DNA from: Pantoea latae
GTDB lineage: Bacteria > Pseudomonadota > Gammaproteobacteria > Enterobacterales > Enterobacteriaceae
Direction: 5' to 3'
Assembly: GCF_002077695.1 (NCBI RefSeq)
Contig: NZ_MWUE01000033.1
Location: 62,001 to 126,000 of the forward strand
DNA length: 64,000 nt
Numbering within the stretch: position 1 is the first letter of the stretch; each line of letters starts with the position of its first letter. The notes under the pieces are model-generated. The model did not search any database. It was not told the origin of the DNA and saw nothing but the letters and a program-made list of their open reading frames with translations. Shown here piece by piece: positions 42,926-52,279 of this stretch. The position numbers and the translations under genes were made by a program.

Positions 42926-44854
42926 TTATTGTGTGCGGAAGACGGCAACCATATGACGCAGCTGTCCGGCGCGTTCCGCCAGATCGCCCGCTGAGGACGC
43001 CGACTGCTCCACCAGCACCGCATTCTGCTGCGTCACCTGATCCATCTGGTTAACCGCAATATTCACCTGCGCGACGCCGCTGCTCTGCTCCGCCGACGAA
43101 GAGGAGATATCGCGGATCAGCTGAGAGGTCTGCTCGATGGCGCTCAGGCTTTGCTTAACCTTATCGCCCGCGCTTTGCGCCATGCCCATCCCTTCCTGCG
43201 CCTGACTGACAGAGTGCTCGATCAGGCTTTTGATCTCTTTCGCGGCGCTGGCGGAACGCTGCGCCAGCGCGCGCACCTCGGTCGCCACCACGGCGAAGCC
43301 TTTGCCCGACTCACCGGCTCGCGCGGCTTCCACCGCGGCGTTAAGCGCCAGGATATTGGTCTGGAACGCAATGCTGTCAATCACCGAGGTGATCTCTTCA
43401 ATTTGTCCGGAGCTGCCGCGAATTTTGCGCATCGCGTCCATCACCGCATCCATCGCCTCGCCGCTCATCAGCGCCGCCTGAGTGGCGGAAACGGCTTTAT
43501 CTGACGCAAAGCGGGTATTGTCGGCGTTCTGCTGAATAATCGACGCCAGCTGCTCCATGCTGGCAGCCGTTTGCGCCAGCGAAGCGGCCTGCTCTTCGGT
43601 ACGGGAAGAGAGATCGCCGTTGCCCTGCGCAATCTCTTCCGACGAGGTGGCGATAGTCGACGCATGGTTTTTGATATCGGATACCAGCCGCGCCAGCTGC
43701 TGCTGCATTTGCATTAAGGCCTGCAGCAGCGCCGCCATCTCATTGCTTCCGGTAATATGCAGGCGCGAGGTTAAATCGCCCGCCGCCACCTGGCTGGCGA
43801 GGCTAACCGCCTGCTGCAGCGGACGCGTAACGGAGCGGCTGATCATCAGGGCCACGAAAACCGCCACCAGTGCGACCGCCAGCAGACCGGCCAGCAGCAG
43901 ATATTGCGCATGACGACGTGCATCGATTTGCGTTTGCAGCATCTGCGCCAGCCGATCGCCGTTTTGCTCGCCCAGCGCGCTGAACTGATTAATCGCCTGC
44001 GTGAACACCCGCACATACTCCACTGGAGCAACGCTGCTGTTTCGGCTAATGAAGATGCCTCCGGCGAGCTGCAGCGCGCTCAGCGCCTGCTGATTCGCCT
44101 GCTGTGCCGCCGCGCTAAAATCCGCCGCGAGCGCCGGCTCGATGGCGAACACCTTATCCAGGTTGACGCTGAACTGTTCCAGCGCCGTTTTGCCCGCGTC
44201 GATCTGGAACGTCATGCGGCTATAGTCGCTGTCAGTAATGGTGCCGGAGGCGATCAGCGAGGCGCCGGCGGCTCTGATCTGCCCCAGCGTCTCGGTAAGC
44301 TGCGGCAGGCGGTTAAAAATGCTGGTAATCAGCTGGTAGGTGTTGAGATCGCTGTCCAGCGACATGCCGTAAAAGTCCAGCACGTCGAGATTGGCGCTCA
44401 GCATAATTTGAATCAGGTGAGCATGATCGGTGAGGCTGTCGGCAAACGAGAGCGCGTTGCCGTTGATGGCGCTCTGCAGCTGCATCCAGGCCTGATCCAG
44501 CTTTTCGAGCCGCTGTAAGGGCTGCGCGCCTGCATCCTGCGCGCGAAGCGCCGACTCGATAGTCGCTGAAAGGCGGTTTATCTCCTCAACCAGCGCGAGA
44601 CGCGGCGGGTTATCGGGCTTTTTCAGCGCGATGGCGATGGCGGTCTCCGCGCGATGGCGCTGCAGCAAATTCAGCAGCTTCAGCATCTGTTTCTCAACCG
44701 GTACGCCGCTCAGCTCGCGCTGTTTGGCATTAATCAGTTGATTACCCGTCTGAATAAATAGCGTTGTCGGTAATATAAACAAAATCAGGGCGAATAAACC
44801 CAGAATAAGAAATTTGGCTGGCAGGTTAATTTTATCGAGTATGTTTTTCATCAC
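42926..44854 (-). CDS. methyl-accepting chemotaxis protein
   Basis: A 642-residue chemoreceptor. A first membrane segment at about 14-32 is followed by a large periplasmic ligand domain of about 280 residues, a second segment at about 318-338 ([20 protein letters not shown]), HAMP, and the signalling domain with the conserved hairpin tip [20 protein letters not shown]. The C-terminus ([11 protein letters not shown]) lacks the NWETF-type pentapeptide that docks CheR/CheB, so adaptation would need help from other receptors. No clear FliA promoter is seen on the minus strand; a FliA promoter nearby points the other way. Confidence 0.9.
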   Translation of the reverse strand: MMKNILDKINLPAKFLILGLFALILFILPTTLFIQTGNQLINAKQRELSGVPVEKQMLKLLNLLQRHRAETAIAIALKKPDNPPRLALVEEINRLSATIESALRAQDAGAQPLQRLEKLDQAWMQLQSAINGNALSFADSLTDHAHLIQIMLSANLDVLDFYGMSLDSDLNTYQLITSIFNRLPQLTETLGQIRAAGASLIASGTITDSDYSRMTFQIDAGKTALEQFSVNLDKVFAIEPALAADFSAAAQQANQQALSALQLAGGIFISRNSSVAPVEYVRVFTQAINQFSALGEQNGDRLAQMLQTQIDARRHAQYLLLAGLLAVALVAVFVALMISRSVTRPLQQAVSLASQVAAGDLTSRLHITGSNEMAALLQALMQMQQQLARLVSDIKNHASTIATSSEEIAQGNGDLSSRTEEQAASLAQTAASMEQLASIIQQNADNTRFASDKAVSATQAALMSGEAMDAVMDAMRKIRGSSGQIEEITSVIDSIAFQTNILALNAAVEAARAGESGKGFAVVATEVRALAQRSASAAKEIKSLIEHSVSQAQEGMGMAQSAGDKVKQSLSAIEQTSQLIRDISSSSAEQSSGVAQVNIAVNQMDQVTQQNAVLVEQSASSAGDLAERAGQLRHMVAVFRTQ

Positions 44855-45419
44855 TTTCCATTCTGTGTAGTCAAACTGGTGGGTTAACGCAATGCGCGCA
44901 AAATATAAGCCGCCTTATTTTTTCCAGGCGGGTTATCGCCTGGCTGCAGGGTTTATAGCGATATTTACCTGCTCGCTCTGACAAAAAAATATTCAGCAGA
45001 AATGGATTATAGGTTGCTAACGGTGATTTACCACGTCATACACAGGCGATTTTTACTGGAGATCGATATTAAGTCAAATCACTTCATTTCCTTATATATC
45101 AACTAGATAAGCAAAGCCATCTTCTATACTTTCTTCCTCATGATAAGCAACGCTACTGGGTGGATTTTTATTACTGCTAAAATGTAAAGTTTATCGTCTG
45201 TCTGCCGATATCCCGCCGCCTGTGGGTTAACGGTTATTATCAGGATAAGCGAAAGCGCATTTTTCGCGCGGACGTAATGGCTTTAAAAATAACCAAAAAT
45301 TAAGAGGAGAATTATTTTTTCCGGAATGACTATTCGCCCGATAATCAGGCGTGGGGATTAAACGAGTGGGTATTTATTACACGTTAACGCATTAAAAAAA
45401 GCAAAAGCGATCGCACTAG
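44855..45419. other. long intergenic region with an orphan FliA promoter
   Basis: No gene of normal size in 565 bases. It holds the promoter at 45185-45211. Downstream only tiny frames occur, for example ATG at 45329 after AAGAGGAG (11 codons, MTIRPIIRRGD). Confidence 0.4.
45185..45211 (+). promoter_or_regulatory. near-consensus FliA (sigma-28) promoter
   Basis: TAAAGTTT-N11-GCCGATAT matches 15 of 16 bases of the enterobacterial FliA consensus TAAAGTTT-N11-GCCGATAA, including spacing. It faces rightward, away from the chemoreceptor gene, into DNA without a normal gene. Confidence 0.7.
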
Positions 45420-45581
45420 CTAAGGAGTCAGTTTGCTGCGGGCAAGCCACGCCTTCCAGCGGTTTTCCACCAGGTGATAGCGGTAGCCGCGGAAACTGTC
45501 GCGCCGCAGCCAGCGCTCTTCAAAAAACTCATCGCTGCGGATCCAGCGTTCAAACTGCTGACGCTCTAACTCCTCATTCAT
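45420..45581 (-). CDS. small protein of unknown function
   Basis: A 53-residue protein rich in Arg, Glu and Trp (starts MNEELERQQFERWIR, includes RWLRRDSFRGYRYH and ENRWKAWLARSK). The ATG at 45581 is chosen because the protein-like composition starts here; the longer upstream frame looks non-coding. Helical, no family assigned. Confidence 0.5.
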   Translation of the reverse strand: MNEELERQQFERWIRSDEFFEERWLRRDSFRGYRYHLVENRWKAWLARSKLTP

Positions 45582-46020
45582 TCTCGCCCTGCCTCTCTCA
45601 CTCCCGCTTCGTTTAGGGGATGAGTATAGCCGACGAATGTCGCATTTTGTGCGCTGCGCCCAGCCGGTTAAAGCTATCCTTCGCTGCCGTGGGTTATCAG
45701 CGCGCTGTTCCGCTTCAGGTTCACCTTTCAAACCAGAGAGAAATGCTGCGCTAACTAAAATCCGCACGTAAATGACTGGTGAGGATGTGATTTCATTCAC
45801 GGATCGGGATTTTTTGTAAATGTGTACAGTGGATAACGAAGTGTACAAAAAGAAAATTTAAGTGATGCAATATGAATAAATTAGGCGCTCTTTTCTTTAA
45901 GTCGTTATTAATCCTCATTAAAAATTAAATTTTCACCCTGAGTTTTCGCATTGAAATAACCCGCTGCTGATTACATAGTTCTTTTGTCTGTGGTGAATCG
46001 TGATAACGCGAGGTGACGAT
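45582..46020. other. intergenic region with GTGTACA repeats
   Basis: No gene seen in 439 bases. GTGTACA occurs at 45822-45828 and 45841-45847. The DNA is AT-rich after 45850 and probably includes the promoter of the YciG-like gene. Confidence 0.35.
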
Positions 46021-46188
46021 ATGTTTCAACGACGCAGCGGTGGCAGTGTCAGCGACCATCCCGAGCGAGCCCGCGAAGCGGAACGCAAAAGCGGCAATAG
46101 CAAAAATAGCCCGGAACGCGCGATTGAGGCGGGGCGAACCGGCGGCAAAATAAGCCGACGTCCACTCGCTGAAAAAGCCGCGCCATAG
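46021..46188 (+). CDS. YciG/con-10-like general stress protein, degenerate repeats
   Basis: A 55-residue very hydrophilic protein. YciG-type proteins have tandem KGG repeats; here the segments are SDHPERAREAERKSGN and NSPERAIEAGRTGGK, so the first GG has become SG. In E. coli the family is under RpoS and affects stress and motility. GAGGTG precedes the ATG at 46021, which is better placed than the GTG at 46000. Confidence 0.7.
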   Translation: MFQRRSGGSVSDHPERAREAERKSGNSKNSPERAIEAGRTGGKISRRPLAEKAAP

Positions 46189-46271
46189 CTGTGGCAGCGT
46201 CCATTACCCTTTAGCGCACAGCGCGATGCGGCGACTGAAACGTTGCTATCCCCCTTTAACTGGAGGAAACC

Positions 46272-46511
46272 ATGCCAGATAACCGTAGCGAAACGCCTGA
46301 TCCAGCGGTGAGAAGCCCTTCTCTCCACGACGAAGCCGCGATCCGCTACCTGACCATCGGGCGGATCGTCTGCGAACTGATGAATAGCGATCGGCCGATT
46401 AATCGCCAGGCGATATGCTGCAAATTATTAAAGCGGCTGGAGCAGGCGCAGTGTCGGGATGAAAAGCGAGTTTATCATCGGCTTCTTCGCATGCTTTTTG
46501 GCCGACATTAA
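46272..46511 (+). CDS. AriR/YmgB-family biofilm regulator
   Basis: A 79-residue helical protein. AIRYLTIGRIVCELMNSDRP followed by NRQAICCKLLKRLE and YHRLLRMLFG corresponds to the YmgB/AriR/YcgZ family, small proteins that modulate biofilm and acid resistance in E. coli through the Rcs system and the BluR regulon. TGGAGG precedes the ATG. It lies 83 bases after the YciG-like gene on the same strand. Confidence 0.78.
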   Translation: MPDNRSETPDPAVRSPSLHDEAAIRYLTIGRIVCELMNSDRPINRQAICCKLLKRLEQAQCRDEKRVYHRLLRMLFGRH

Positions 46512-46596
46512 GCGTTTATTTAGCCGTGCCGTCGGCACCTCTTTTTTGCGTCACGCCAGGGAAAAAAACAACAAAGAGTGAATTTGTGATTCTGTT

Positions 46597-46623
46597 AGCC
46601 CGCCGCCGAGCGGGCTTTTTTTT
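46597..46623 (+). terminator. intrinsic terminator after the AriR-like gene
   Basis: AGCCCG-CCGCCGAG-CGGGCT followed by eight Ts. Confidence 0.8.
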
Positions 46624-46766
46624 GCCTGTGATGCGGCCGTTTGGCGCTACTCCTGTCTGTCGCCCTGTTTGTGCTTTTGTGCATTCTTTCGTGAGCGCCC
46701 TCGCAAAACAGATTTTTCTCCCGCTCTTCCTCTTGTGAAAAAAAATCGCAAGCGTATAAAAAATAC

Positions 46767-46805
46767 TACTTCACATAATTTTGTGAAAAAAGAAAGTACT
46801 TCACA
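46767..46805. promoter_or_regulatory. RpiR operator candidates before the sugar operon
   Basis: TACTTCACA is repeated exactly at 46767-46775 and 46797-46805 (30-base period). The first copy is half of the palindrome TTCACA-N6-TGTGAA at 46770-46787. It lies 20-60 bases before the first gene of an operon that encodes its own RpiR regulator. The rest of the 313-base gap holds only the terminator above. Confidence 0.5.
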
Positions 46806-46824
46806 ATTGGTTTAGGGACCTCAC

Positions 46825-47805
46825 ATGTCGGAATTAAAATTCGCAACACGCCTGAACTCTTTTGCCTCTGGGGCGCATCGTTACTGGCCGGATCTGCAGG
46901 GCAAGCCCTCGGTATTGCAGATGATCGCACGCGCCGGAACCGTCAAAGGCCTGACGCATCTCGACCTGAACTACCCGCAGCACATCACGCAGGATATCCC
47001 GTCGATGCGGCAGGCAATCGAGGATGCCGGCCTGGCGGTGAACGGGATGCAAATGCGCTGGGATGCGCCGCAGTTTAAAATCGGCGCCTTCACGCATCCC
47101 GACGCCGCCGTGCGTCGCGAAGCCATTGAACTCACCAAGCGCGGCATCGACGCCGGACGCGAATTCGGCGCCAGCCTGATGACGCTGTGGATGGGACAGG
47201 ATGGTTTCGACTACTGCTTCCAGGCAGATTACAAAAAAATGTGGGAAGACGCGGTGAGCGCCGTGCGCGAGGTCGCGGAGTATGCGCCCGATATCGACGT
47301 CAGCATCGAATATAAGCCCAACGAGCCGCGCGCCTACAGCATCTTCCCCAACGTCACTACCTGCCTGCTGGCGGTAGAGGAAGCGGGCAGCCCTAACCTC
47401 GGCATTACGCTCGATTTCGCCCATGTGCTCTTCGCCAACGAAATTCCCGCCTGGGCGGCGGCGATGGTGGCGCGTCGTTCACGGCTGCTGGGACTGGATC
47501 TCAATGACGGCTGGGGCAAACGCGACGACGGCCTGATGGCGGGATCGGTGAACCCGCGCGCCACGCTGGAATTTCTCTGGCAGATGCAGCGCGACGGCTA
47601 TCAGGGCGCCTACTACTTCGACACCTTTCCCGACGCCAGCGGGCTCGATCCGGTGCGGGAAGCCGAAACCAATATCGCCACCGTGACGCGCCTGCTGAAG
47701 CTGTGCGATCAACTGCACGACAACGCTGCGCTGCACGACGCTATCAGCCGCCAGGATGCGGTTAGCTCGCAGCAGATCGTTAATGACATCATGCTTGCCC
47801 GCTAG
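46825..47805 (+). CDS. sugar phosphate isomerase/epimerase family protein (TIM barrel)
   Basis: A 326-residue xylose-isomerase-like TIM barrel (PF01261). Likely metal ligands are in DVSIEYKPNE, GITLDFAHV and LDLNDGWGKRDDG. Such enzymes isomerise or epimerise sugars or inositols. First gene of a six-gene operon (isomerase, binding protein, ATPase, permease, RpiR regulator, kinase). AGGGA precedes the ATG. The real substrate is unknown. Confidence 0.8.
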   Translation: MSELKFATRLNSFASGAHRYWPDLQGKPSVLQMIARAGTVKGLTHLDLNYPQHITQDIPSMRQAIEDAGLAVNGMQMRWDAPQFKIGAFTHPDAAVRREAIELTKRGIDAGREFGASLMTLWMGQDGFDYCFQADYKKMWEDAVSAVREVAEYAPDIDVSIEYKPNEPRAYSIFPNVTTCLLAVEEAGSPNLGITLDFAHVLFANEIPAWAAAMVARRSRLLGLDLNDGWGKRDDGLMAGSVNPRATLEFLWQMQRDGYQGAYYFDTFPDASGLDPVREAETNIATVTRLLKLCDQLHDNAALHDAISRQDAVSSQQIVNDIMLAR

Positions 47806-47857
47806 CCAGACATTCGCACCCGCATCGCTCCCTACTACGAGACCGCAGGATAATAAA

Positions 47858-48898
47858 ATGAAAAAACTCTTACTCTCTGTACTCGCCTCGTCGCTGTTTT
47901 GCAGCACGCTCTACGCTGCCGAACTGGCGCCGCTGCAGTCTGACACCGAGCCCGACCGCACCGACTGGACGCAGCTCGACAGCAAATATGGCGCGCTGCC
48001 AAAAATCGACAGCAAACTGAAGATCGGCGGCGTGTCGAAAACTCTGACCAATGAGTACTGGCGCTCGCTCGGCGAGGGCTACCAGAACGTGGCGAAGCAG
48101 TATGGCTTTACCGTCGCCTACCAGGCCGCCGCCAATGAAGATGACCAGCTAGGGCAGCTCTCTATTGCTGAGACCCTGATTTCGCAAGGATTCAACGGCC
48201 TGCTGGTGTCGCCGCAGACCGATATCAACCTCGAACCCGCGCTGGAAAGCGCCAACAGCAAAAATATTCCGGTGGTCAACGTTAACGACGCCGTAATGCC
48301 GAACGCCCGGTATTACGTCGGCAACGTGCAAAAAGATAACGGCGTGCGCGTGGCTAAGTGGTTTATTCAGCACTATCCGCAGGGCGGCAAAGTCGCGGTA
48401 ATCGAGGGCCAGCCCGGCGTCTACGCCGCAGGCCAGCGCACGCGCGGCTTCAAAGAAACGCTGCAGGCCAACGGCAAATTCAATCTGGTGGCCAGCGTCC
48501 CCGCCAACTGGAGCCGCGAGCAGGCGTTTAACGCCGCCTCAACCATTCTGCAGCAGCATCCCGATCTGATCGGTTTCTACGCCAACAACGACACCATGGC
48601 GCTCGGCGTTGTAGAGGCGGTGCGCTCCCTCAATAAATCCGAGCAGACCAGGGTGTTCGGCACCGACGGCATCTCTGACGCCTACGCCTCGATCAAGCGC
48701 GGCGAGCTGACCGGCACCGTCGACAGTTTTCCGGTGCTGACCGGCGAAGTGGCGATGGACGTGATGCTGCGGCTGGTGAACGGGCAGAAGCTGTCGCGCG
48801 TCATCTCGACGCCGCAGGCGCTGATCACCAAAGAAAACGTCGAGGCGTTTTCCACCAAAGACAACAGCAAGCTACGCCAGCTGTTAACGCAGCAATAA
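47858..48898 (+). CDS. sugar ABC transporter periplasmic binding protein
   Basis: A 346-residue RbsB-type binding protein (Peripla_BP_4) with a signal peptide ending near LYAAE. GLLVSPQTDINLEPAL, VVNVNDAV and FYANNDTMALGVVEA are typical of pentose/hexose binding proteins, the last contributing to the sugar site. ATG at 47858 with AGGA before it. It lies 52 bases after the isomerase gene and hands the sugar to the ABC complex encoded next. Confidence 0.87.
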   Translation: MKKLLLSVLASSLFCSTLYAAELAPLQSDTEPDRTDWTQLDSKYGALPKIDSKLKIGGVSKTLTNEYWRSLGEGYQNVAKQYGFTVAYQAAANEDDQLGQLSIAETLISQGFNGLLVSPQTDINLEPALESANSKNIPVVNVNDAVMPNARYYVGNVQKDNGVRVAKWFIQHYPQGGKVAVIEGQPGVYAAGQRTRGFKETLQANGKFNLVASVPANWSREQAFNAASTILQQHPDLIGFYANNDTMALGVVEAVRSLNKSEQTRVFGTDGISDAYASIKRGELTGTVDSFPVLTGEVAMDVMLRLVNGQKLSRVISTPQALITKENVEAFSTKDNSKLRQLLTQQ

Positions 48899-48914
48899 CC
48901 CAGGCGGAGGGGAT

Positions 48915-50414
48915 ATGGAAGAGTATCGCTTAATGATGCGCGGCATCAGCAAAACCTACGGCAGCGCCGCCGCTTTACAAAATGTCGACTTTTCCGTGAA
49001 GCCGGGTGAGGTGCACGCGCTGATCGGCGAGAACGGCGCAGGCAAGTCGACGCTGCTGAATATCCTCTCCGGCGTGCGTCCGGCGGACAGCGGCGAGATC
49101 AGCGTCAACGGCGCGACGGTGCAGATGAAAAATCCGCTCAGCGCGCGCCATGCTGGCATCGCCATGATCCATCAGGAGCTGCAGCACGTACCGGAACTCT
49201 CCGTGGCGCAAAATATGTTTCTCGGCCGGCCGCTGACCAAGGCCGGCGGTCTGTGGGTAGATAAGAAGGCGCAGCTGGCGCGTGCGGCGCTGCTGCTGAA
49301 ACAGCTCGATCCCACTATCGATCCCGCCGCGCCGATCAAAAGCCTGAAGGTTTCGCAGCAGCAAATTGTCGAAATCGCCCGCGCCCTGCTGGATGACGCG
49401 AAGATCATCGCGATGGATGAACCGACCTCCAGCCTGACGCCGCGCGAGTTCGATCGCCTTGCCGAGCTGATCGCCGACCTTAAAGCGATGGGCGTTTCGC
49501 TTATCTACGTTTCCCACAAGATGAACGAAATTTTCCGCGTCTGCGATCGCGCCACCATCATGCGCGACGGCCGCCAGGTCGGCGTGGTCAATATCTGTGA
49601 TGAAAACGAAGAGAGCATCGTCGCGCGTATGGTCGGACGCAAAATCGACAAGCTCGCCCATAACGCCTGGGTGACCGATCGCGAAGTGCTGCGAGTGGAG
49701 GATCTGGCGCGCGGCAGCGATATTGCGCCAGCCAGCTTCAGCGTACGCGCCGGCGAGGTGCTGGGCATTGCCGGGCTGGTCGGCGCAGGCCGCACCGAGC
49801 TGCTGAAGCTGATTGCCGGACTCGACAAACGCAGCGGCGGCAGCGTGTTTGTTAACGGTCAACCGGTGCGCAACCACAACGTCAGCGCGGCGATCCGCGC
49901 CGGCATCGGCCTGGTGCCAGAAGACCGCAAAAAAGAGGGCATTATCAAAGCGCGCGCGGTAAAGATGAATATGGCGCTGCCCTCGCTGCGCCAGTTCACC
50001 CGCGCAGGCATCGTCAATCAGCAGAAGCTCAACCAGGCGGCGCACAGCGTAATGAGCGACTTAAAACTGCGTCCGCTCGATATTGAGAAAACCATCGGCA
50101 CTCTAAGCGGCGGCAATCAGCAAAAAGTGATTATCGGACGCTGGGTCGCCGCCGATGCCAACGTCTTTTTATTCGACGAGCCCACTCGGGGAATTGATAT
50201 AGGCGCCAAAGCGGAAATTTATAATTTGATTGAAAAACTGGCGCAGGCTGGCAAGGCTATTGTTGTGGTCTCGTCGGAGATGACCGAAATTATTCGCATT
50301 GCCGATCGGGTGCTGGTGATGCGCGAAGGGAAAATAACCCAAGAATTAACTGACGACGCGATAACGGAAGAGAATATCGCCCGTTACGCCATTAACGATC
50401 TTGAAGCCGTTTAA
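48915..50414 (+). CDS. sugar ABC transporter ATPase (RbsA-like, two domains)
   Basis: A 499-residue cytoplasmic ATPase with two fused nucleotide-binding domains. The first has Walker A GENGAGKST and Walker B IIAMDEPT; the second has a degenerate Walker A (GLVGAGRTELL), usual for this family, the signature LSGGNQQK and Walker B FLFDEPTRGID. GGAGGGG precedes the ATG, 16 bases after the binding protein stop. Confidence 0.9.
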   Translation: MEEYRLMMRGISKTYGSAAALQNVDFSVKPGEVHALIGENGAGKSTLLNILSGVRPADSGEISVNGATVQMKNPLSARHAGIAMIHQELQHVPELSVAQNMFLGRPLTKAGGLWVDKKAQLARAALLLKQLDPTIDPAAPIKSLKVSQQQIVEIARALLDDAKIIAMDEPTSSLTPREFDRLAELIADLKAMGVSLIYVSHKMNEIFRVCDRATIMRDGRQVGVVNICDENEESIVARMVGRKIDKLAHNAWVTDREVLRVEDLARGSDIAPASFSVRAGEVLGIAGLVGAGRTELLKLIAGLDKRSGGSVFVNGQPVRNHNVSAAIRAGIGLVPEDRKKEGIIKARAVKMNMALPSLRQFTRAGIVNQQKLNQAAHSVMSDLKLRPLDIEKTIGTLSGGNQQKVIIGRWVAADANVFLFDEPTRGIDIGAKAEIYNLIEKLAQAGKAIVVVSSEMTEIIRIADRVLVMREGKITQELTDDAITEENIARYAINDLEAV

Positions 50415-50448
50415 CCTTTTCACCTGCTGAGTTAAAAAGGTCCTGACT

Positions 50449-51420
50449 ATGATGACGCAAACTACCCCACACGCGACGGCGATCGCCTCGTCGCGGTTAA
50501 AATTTAATCTGCGCGACGCAGGCACATTAATCGGGCTGCTGATAATTATTATCACCTTCTCTTTTTTGTCGCCGGTCTTTTTTACCCTGCCGAACCTGTT
50601 GAATATTTTGCAGCAGTCTTCGATTAACGCCTTAATTGCGCTAGGCATGACGCTGGTAATTATTTCCGGCGGCATCGACCTCTCCGTCGGGCCGACGGCG
50701 GCGCTCTCTGCGGTGCTGGGCGCAACGCTGATGATCGCCGGCGTGCCGGTGCCGCTGGCGATCCTTGCGACGCTCGGCATCGGCGCGCTGTGCGGCATCT
50801 TTAGCGGCTCGCTGATCGCCTACGCCGGCCTTCAGCCCTTTATCGTCACCCTCGGCGGCCTGTCGCTGTTTCGCGCTATCGCGCTGATCTACACCGGCGG
50901 CAGTCCGGTATTCGGCATTCCGCTCTCGTTTCGCAGCCTGATTAACAGCACGCTGTTTGGCGTGCCCATGCCGATCGTGATCGTCGCGGTGATTGCGCTG
51001 GTGCTGTGGACGGTGATGAACAAAACCCCGCTGGGCGAATATATTCTCGCCATCGGCGGCAATGAAGAGGCGGCGCGCGTGGCGGGCGTGCCGGTCAAGC
51101 GCACCAAAGTGACGGTCTACGTCATTTCCGGCGCGCTGGCGTCGCTGGCCGCGCTGATCCTGATTGGCCGTCTGGGCGCGGCCGAACCCACCATCGGCAA
51201 CCTCTGGGAGCTGGACGCCATTGCGGCGGCGGCCATCGGCGGCGCCTCGCTGATGGGCGGCAAAGGCAGCATCTTCGGCACGCTGATCGGCGTGATTATT
51301 CTCGGCGCCCTGCGTAACGGGTTGACGCTGCTAAATATTCAGGCTTTTTATCAATTGCTTGCCACAGGTCTGATTATTATCATAGCGATGTTGATCGACA
51401 GAGCGACCCGAGGCAATTAA
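50449..51420 (+). CDS. sugar ABC transporter permease (RbsC-like)
   Basis: A 323-residue BPD_transp_2 permease with about eight to ten segments. SGGIDLSVGPTAALSAV and GGNEEAARVAGV (the coupling region to the ATPase) are the usual RbsC-type marks. Its TAA overlaps the ATG of the RpiR gene by one base. Confidence 0.9.
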   Translation: MMTQTTPHATAIASSRLKFNLRDAGTLIGLLIIIITFSFLSPVFFTLPNLLNILQQSSINALIALGMTLVIISGGIDLSVGPTAALSAVLGATLMIAGVPVPLAILATLGIGALCGIFSGSLIAYAGLQPFIVTLGGLSLFRAIALIYTGGSPVFGIPLSFRSLINSTLFGVPMPIVIVAVIALVLWTVMNKTPLGEYILAIGGNEEAARVAGVPVKRTKVTVYVISGALASLAALILIGRLGAAEPTIGNLWELDAIAAAAIGGASLMGGKGSIFGTLIGVIILGALRNGLTLLNIQAFYQLLATGLIIIIAMLIDRATRGN

Positions 51421-52277
51421 TGAAGCTAGATCCGCGAGCCATTGGCGCTCAAATCCGCATGCGCATTCCTCAGCTGACGCCCCTTGAGCGTCGCGTGGTG
51501 GAAGCGATCCTTGCACGCACAGACATCAGCGAGCGCACCTCTCTTAAAGAGATTGCGCAGGAGAACCGCGTTTCCGAAGCGATGGTGGTCAAGATCGCCA
51601 AAAAGCTTAACTTCTCCGGATTCCGGGATTTCAGAAGCGGGTTAATTTATTACAACGACTCTGAAGTGGCCGGGCTGCATGCGGAAATCGAACCAGACGA
51701 CTCGTCGGAACAATTACTGGCGAAAGTATTCAGAACCTCTATTCAGGCCATCGAAGAGACCATGTCGATCCTGGATATCTCTGAATTCAATCGCGCGGCG
51801 GATATTATTTTCAAAGCGCGGCATATCGATCTCTATGCGGTGGGCGGATCGGCAGCGGTCGCGCGCGATCTCTCGCACAAAATGCTGAAGATCGGCATTA
51901 AGTCCACCGCCTACGATGATGCCCATATCATGCTGATGTCTGCCGCCGTCTTGTCCGATGACGATGTTGTCATCGCTATCAGCCATTCCGGCTCCACGCG
52001 CGCGGTAAACGACCCGGTAAAACTGGCGGCGCGCAATGGGGCGAAAGTGATTGCCATCACCAACTACGCTGAGTCGCCTGTGGCGCGCAACGCGCATGTG
52101 GTGCTTAATTCAACCTCTCAGGGATCGCATCTGCTCGGGGAAAACGCCGCTTCGCGTATTGCGCAGCTTAATATTCTTGATGCCTTATTTGTGGCGATCG
52201 CCAAAAAAGACCTCAAGCGCGCGGAACGGAATTTAATGAAAACTCAGCATGCGGTTCAGGATCTTCGGGAATTCTAA
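51420..52277 (+). CDS. RpiR/MurR family regulator with SIS domain
   Basis: A 285-residue regulator. The N-terminal HTH_6 domain (about 1-77, TSLKEIAQENRVSEAMVVKIAKKL) is followed by a SIS sugar-phosphate-binding domain (about 120-250, with YAVGGSAAVARDLSHKM and ISHSGSTRAV). It overlaps the permease stop by one base (TAATG), so it is part of the operon. It probably senses the phosphorylated sugar and binds the repeats at 46767-46805. Confidence 0.88.
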   Translation: MKLDPRAIGAQIRMRIPQLTPLERRVVEAILARTDISERTSLKEIAQENRVSEAMVVKIAKKLNFSGFRDFRSGLIYYNDSEVAGLHAEIEPDDSSEQLLAKVFRTSIQAIEETMSILDISEFNRAADIIFKARHIDLYAVGGSAAVARDLSHKMLKIGIKSTAYDDAHIMLMSAAVLSDDDVVIAISHSGSTRAVNDPVKLAARNGAKVIAITNYAESPVARNAHVVLNSTSQGSHLLGENAASRIAQLNILDALFVAIAKKDLKRAERNLMKTQHAVQDLREF

Positions 52278-52279
52278 CC

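Noticed and set aside
44940-44975. A FliA promoter on the minus strand for the chemoreceptor gene
   Set aside because: TAAA and GGCGATAA are present on the minus strand, but the spacing is about four bases too short for FliA.
48975-50045. A 356-codon frame opposite the sugar ABC ATPase
   Set aside because: Antisense shadow of the ATPase gene, whose Walker and signature motifs are all on the plus strand.
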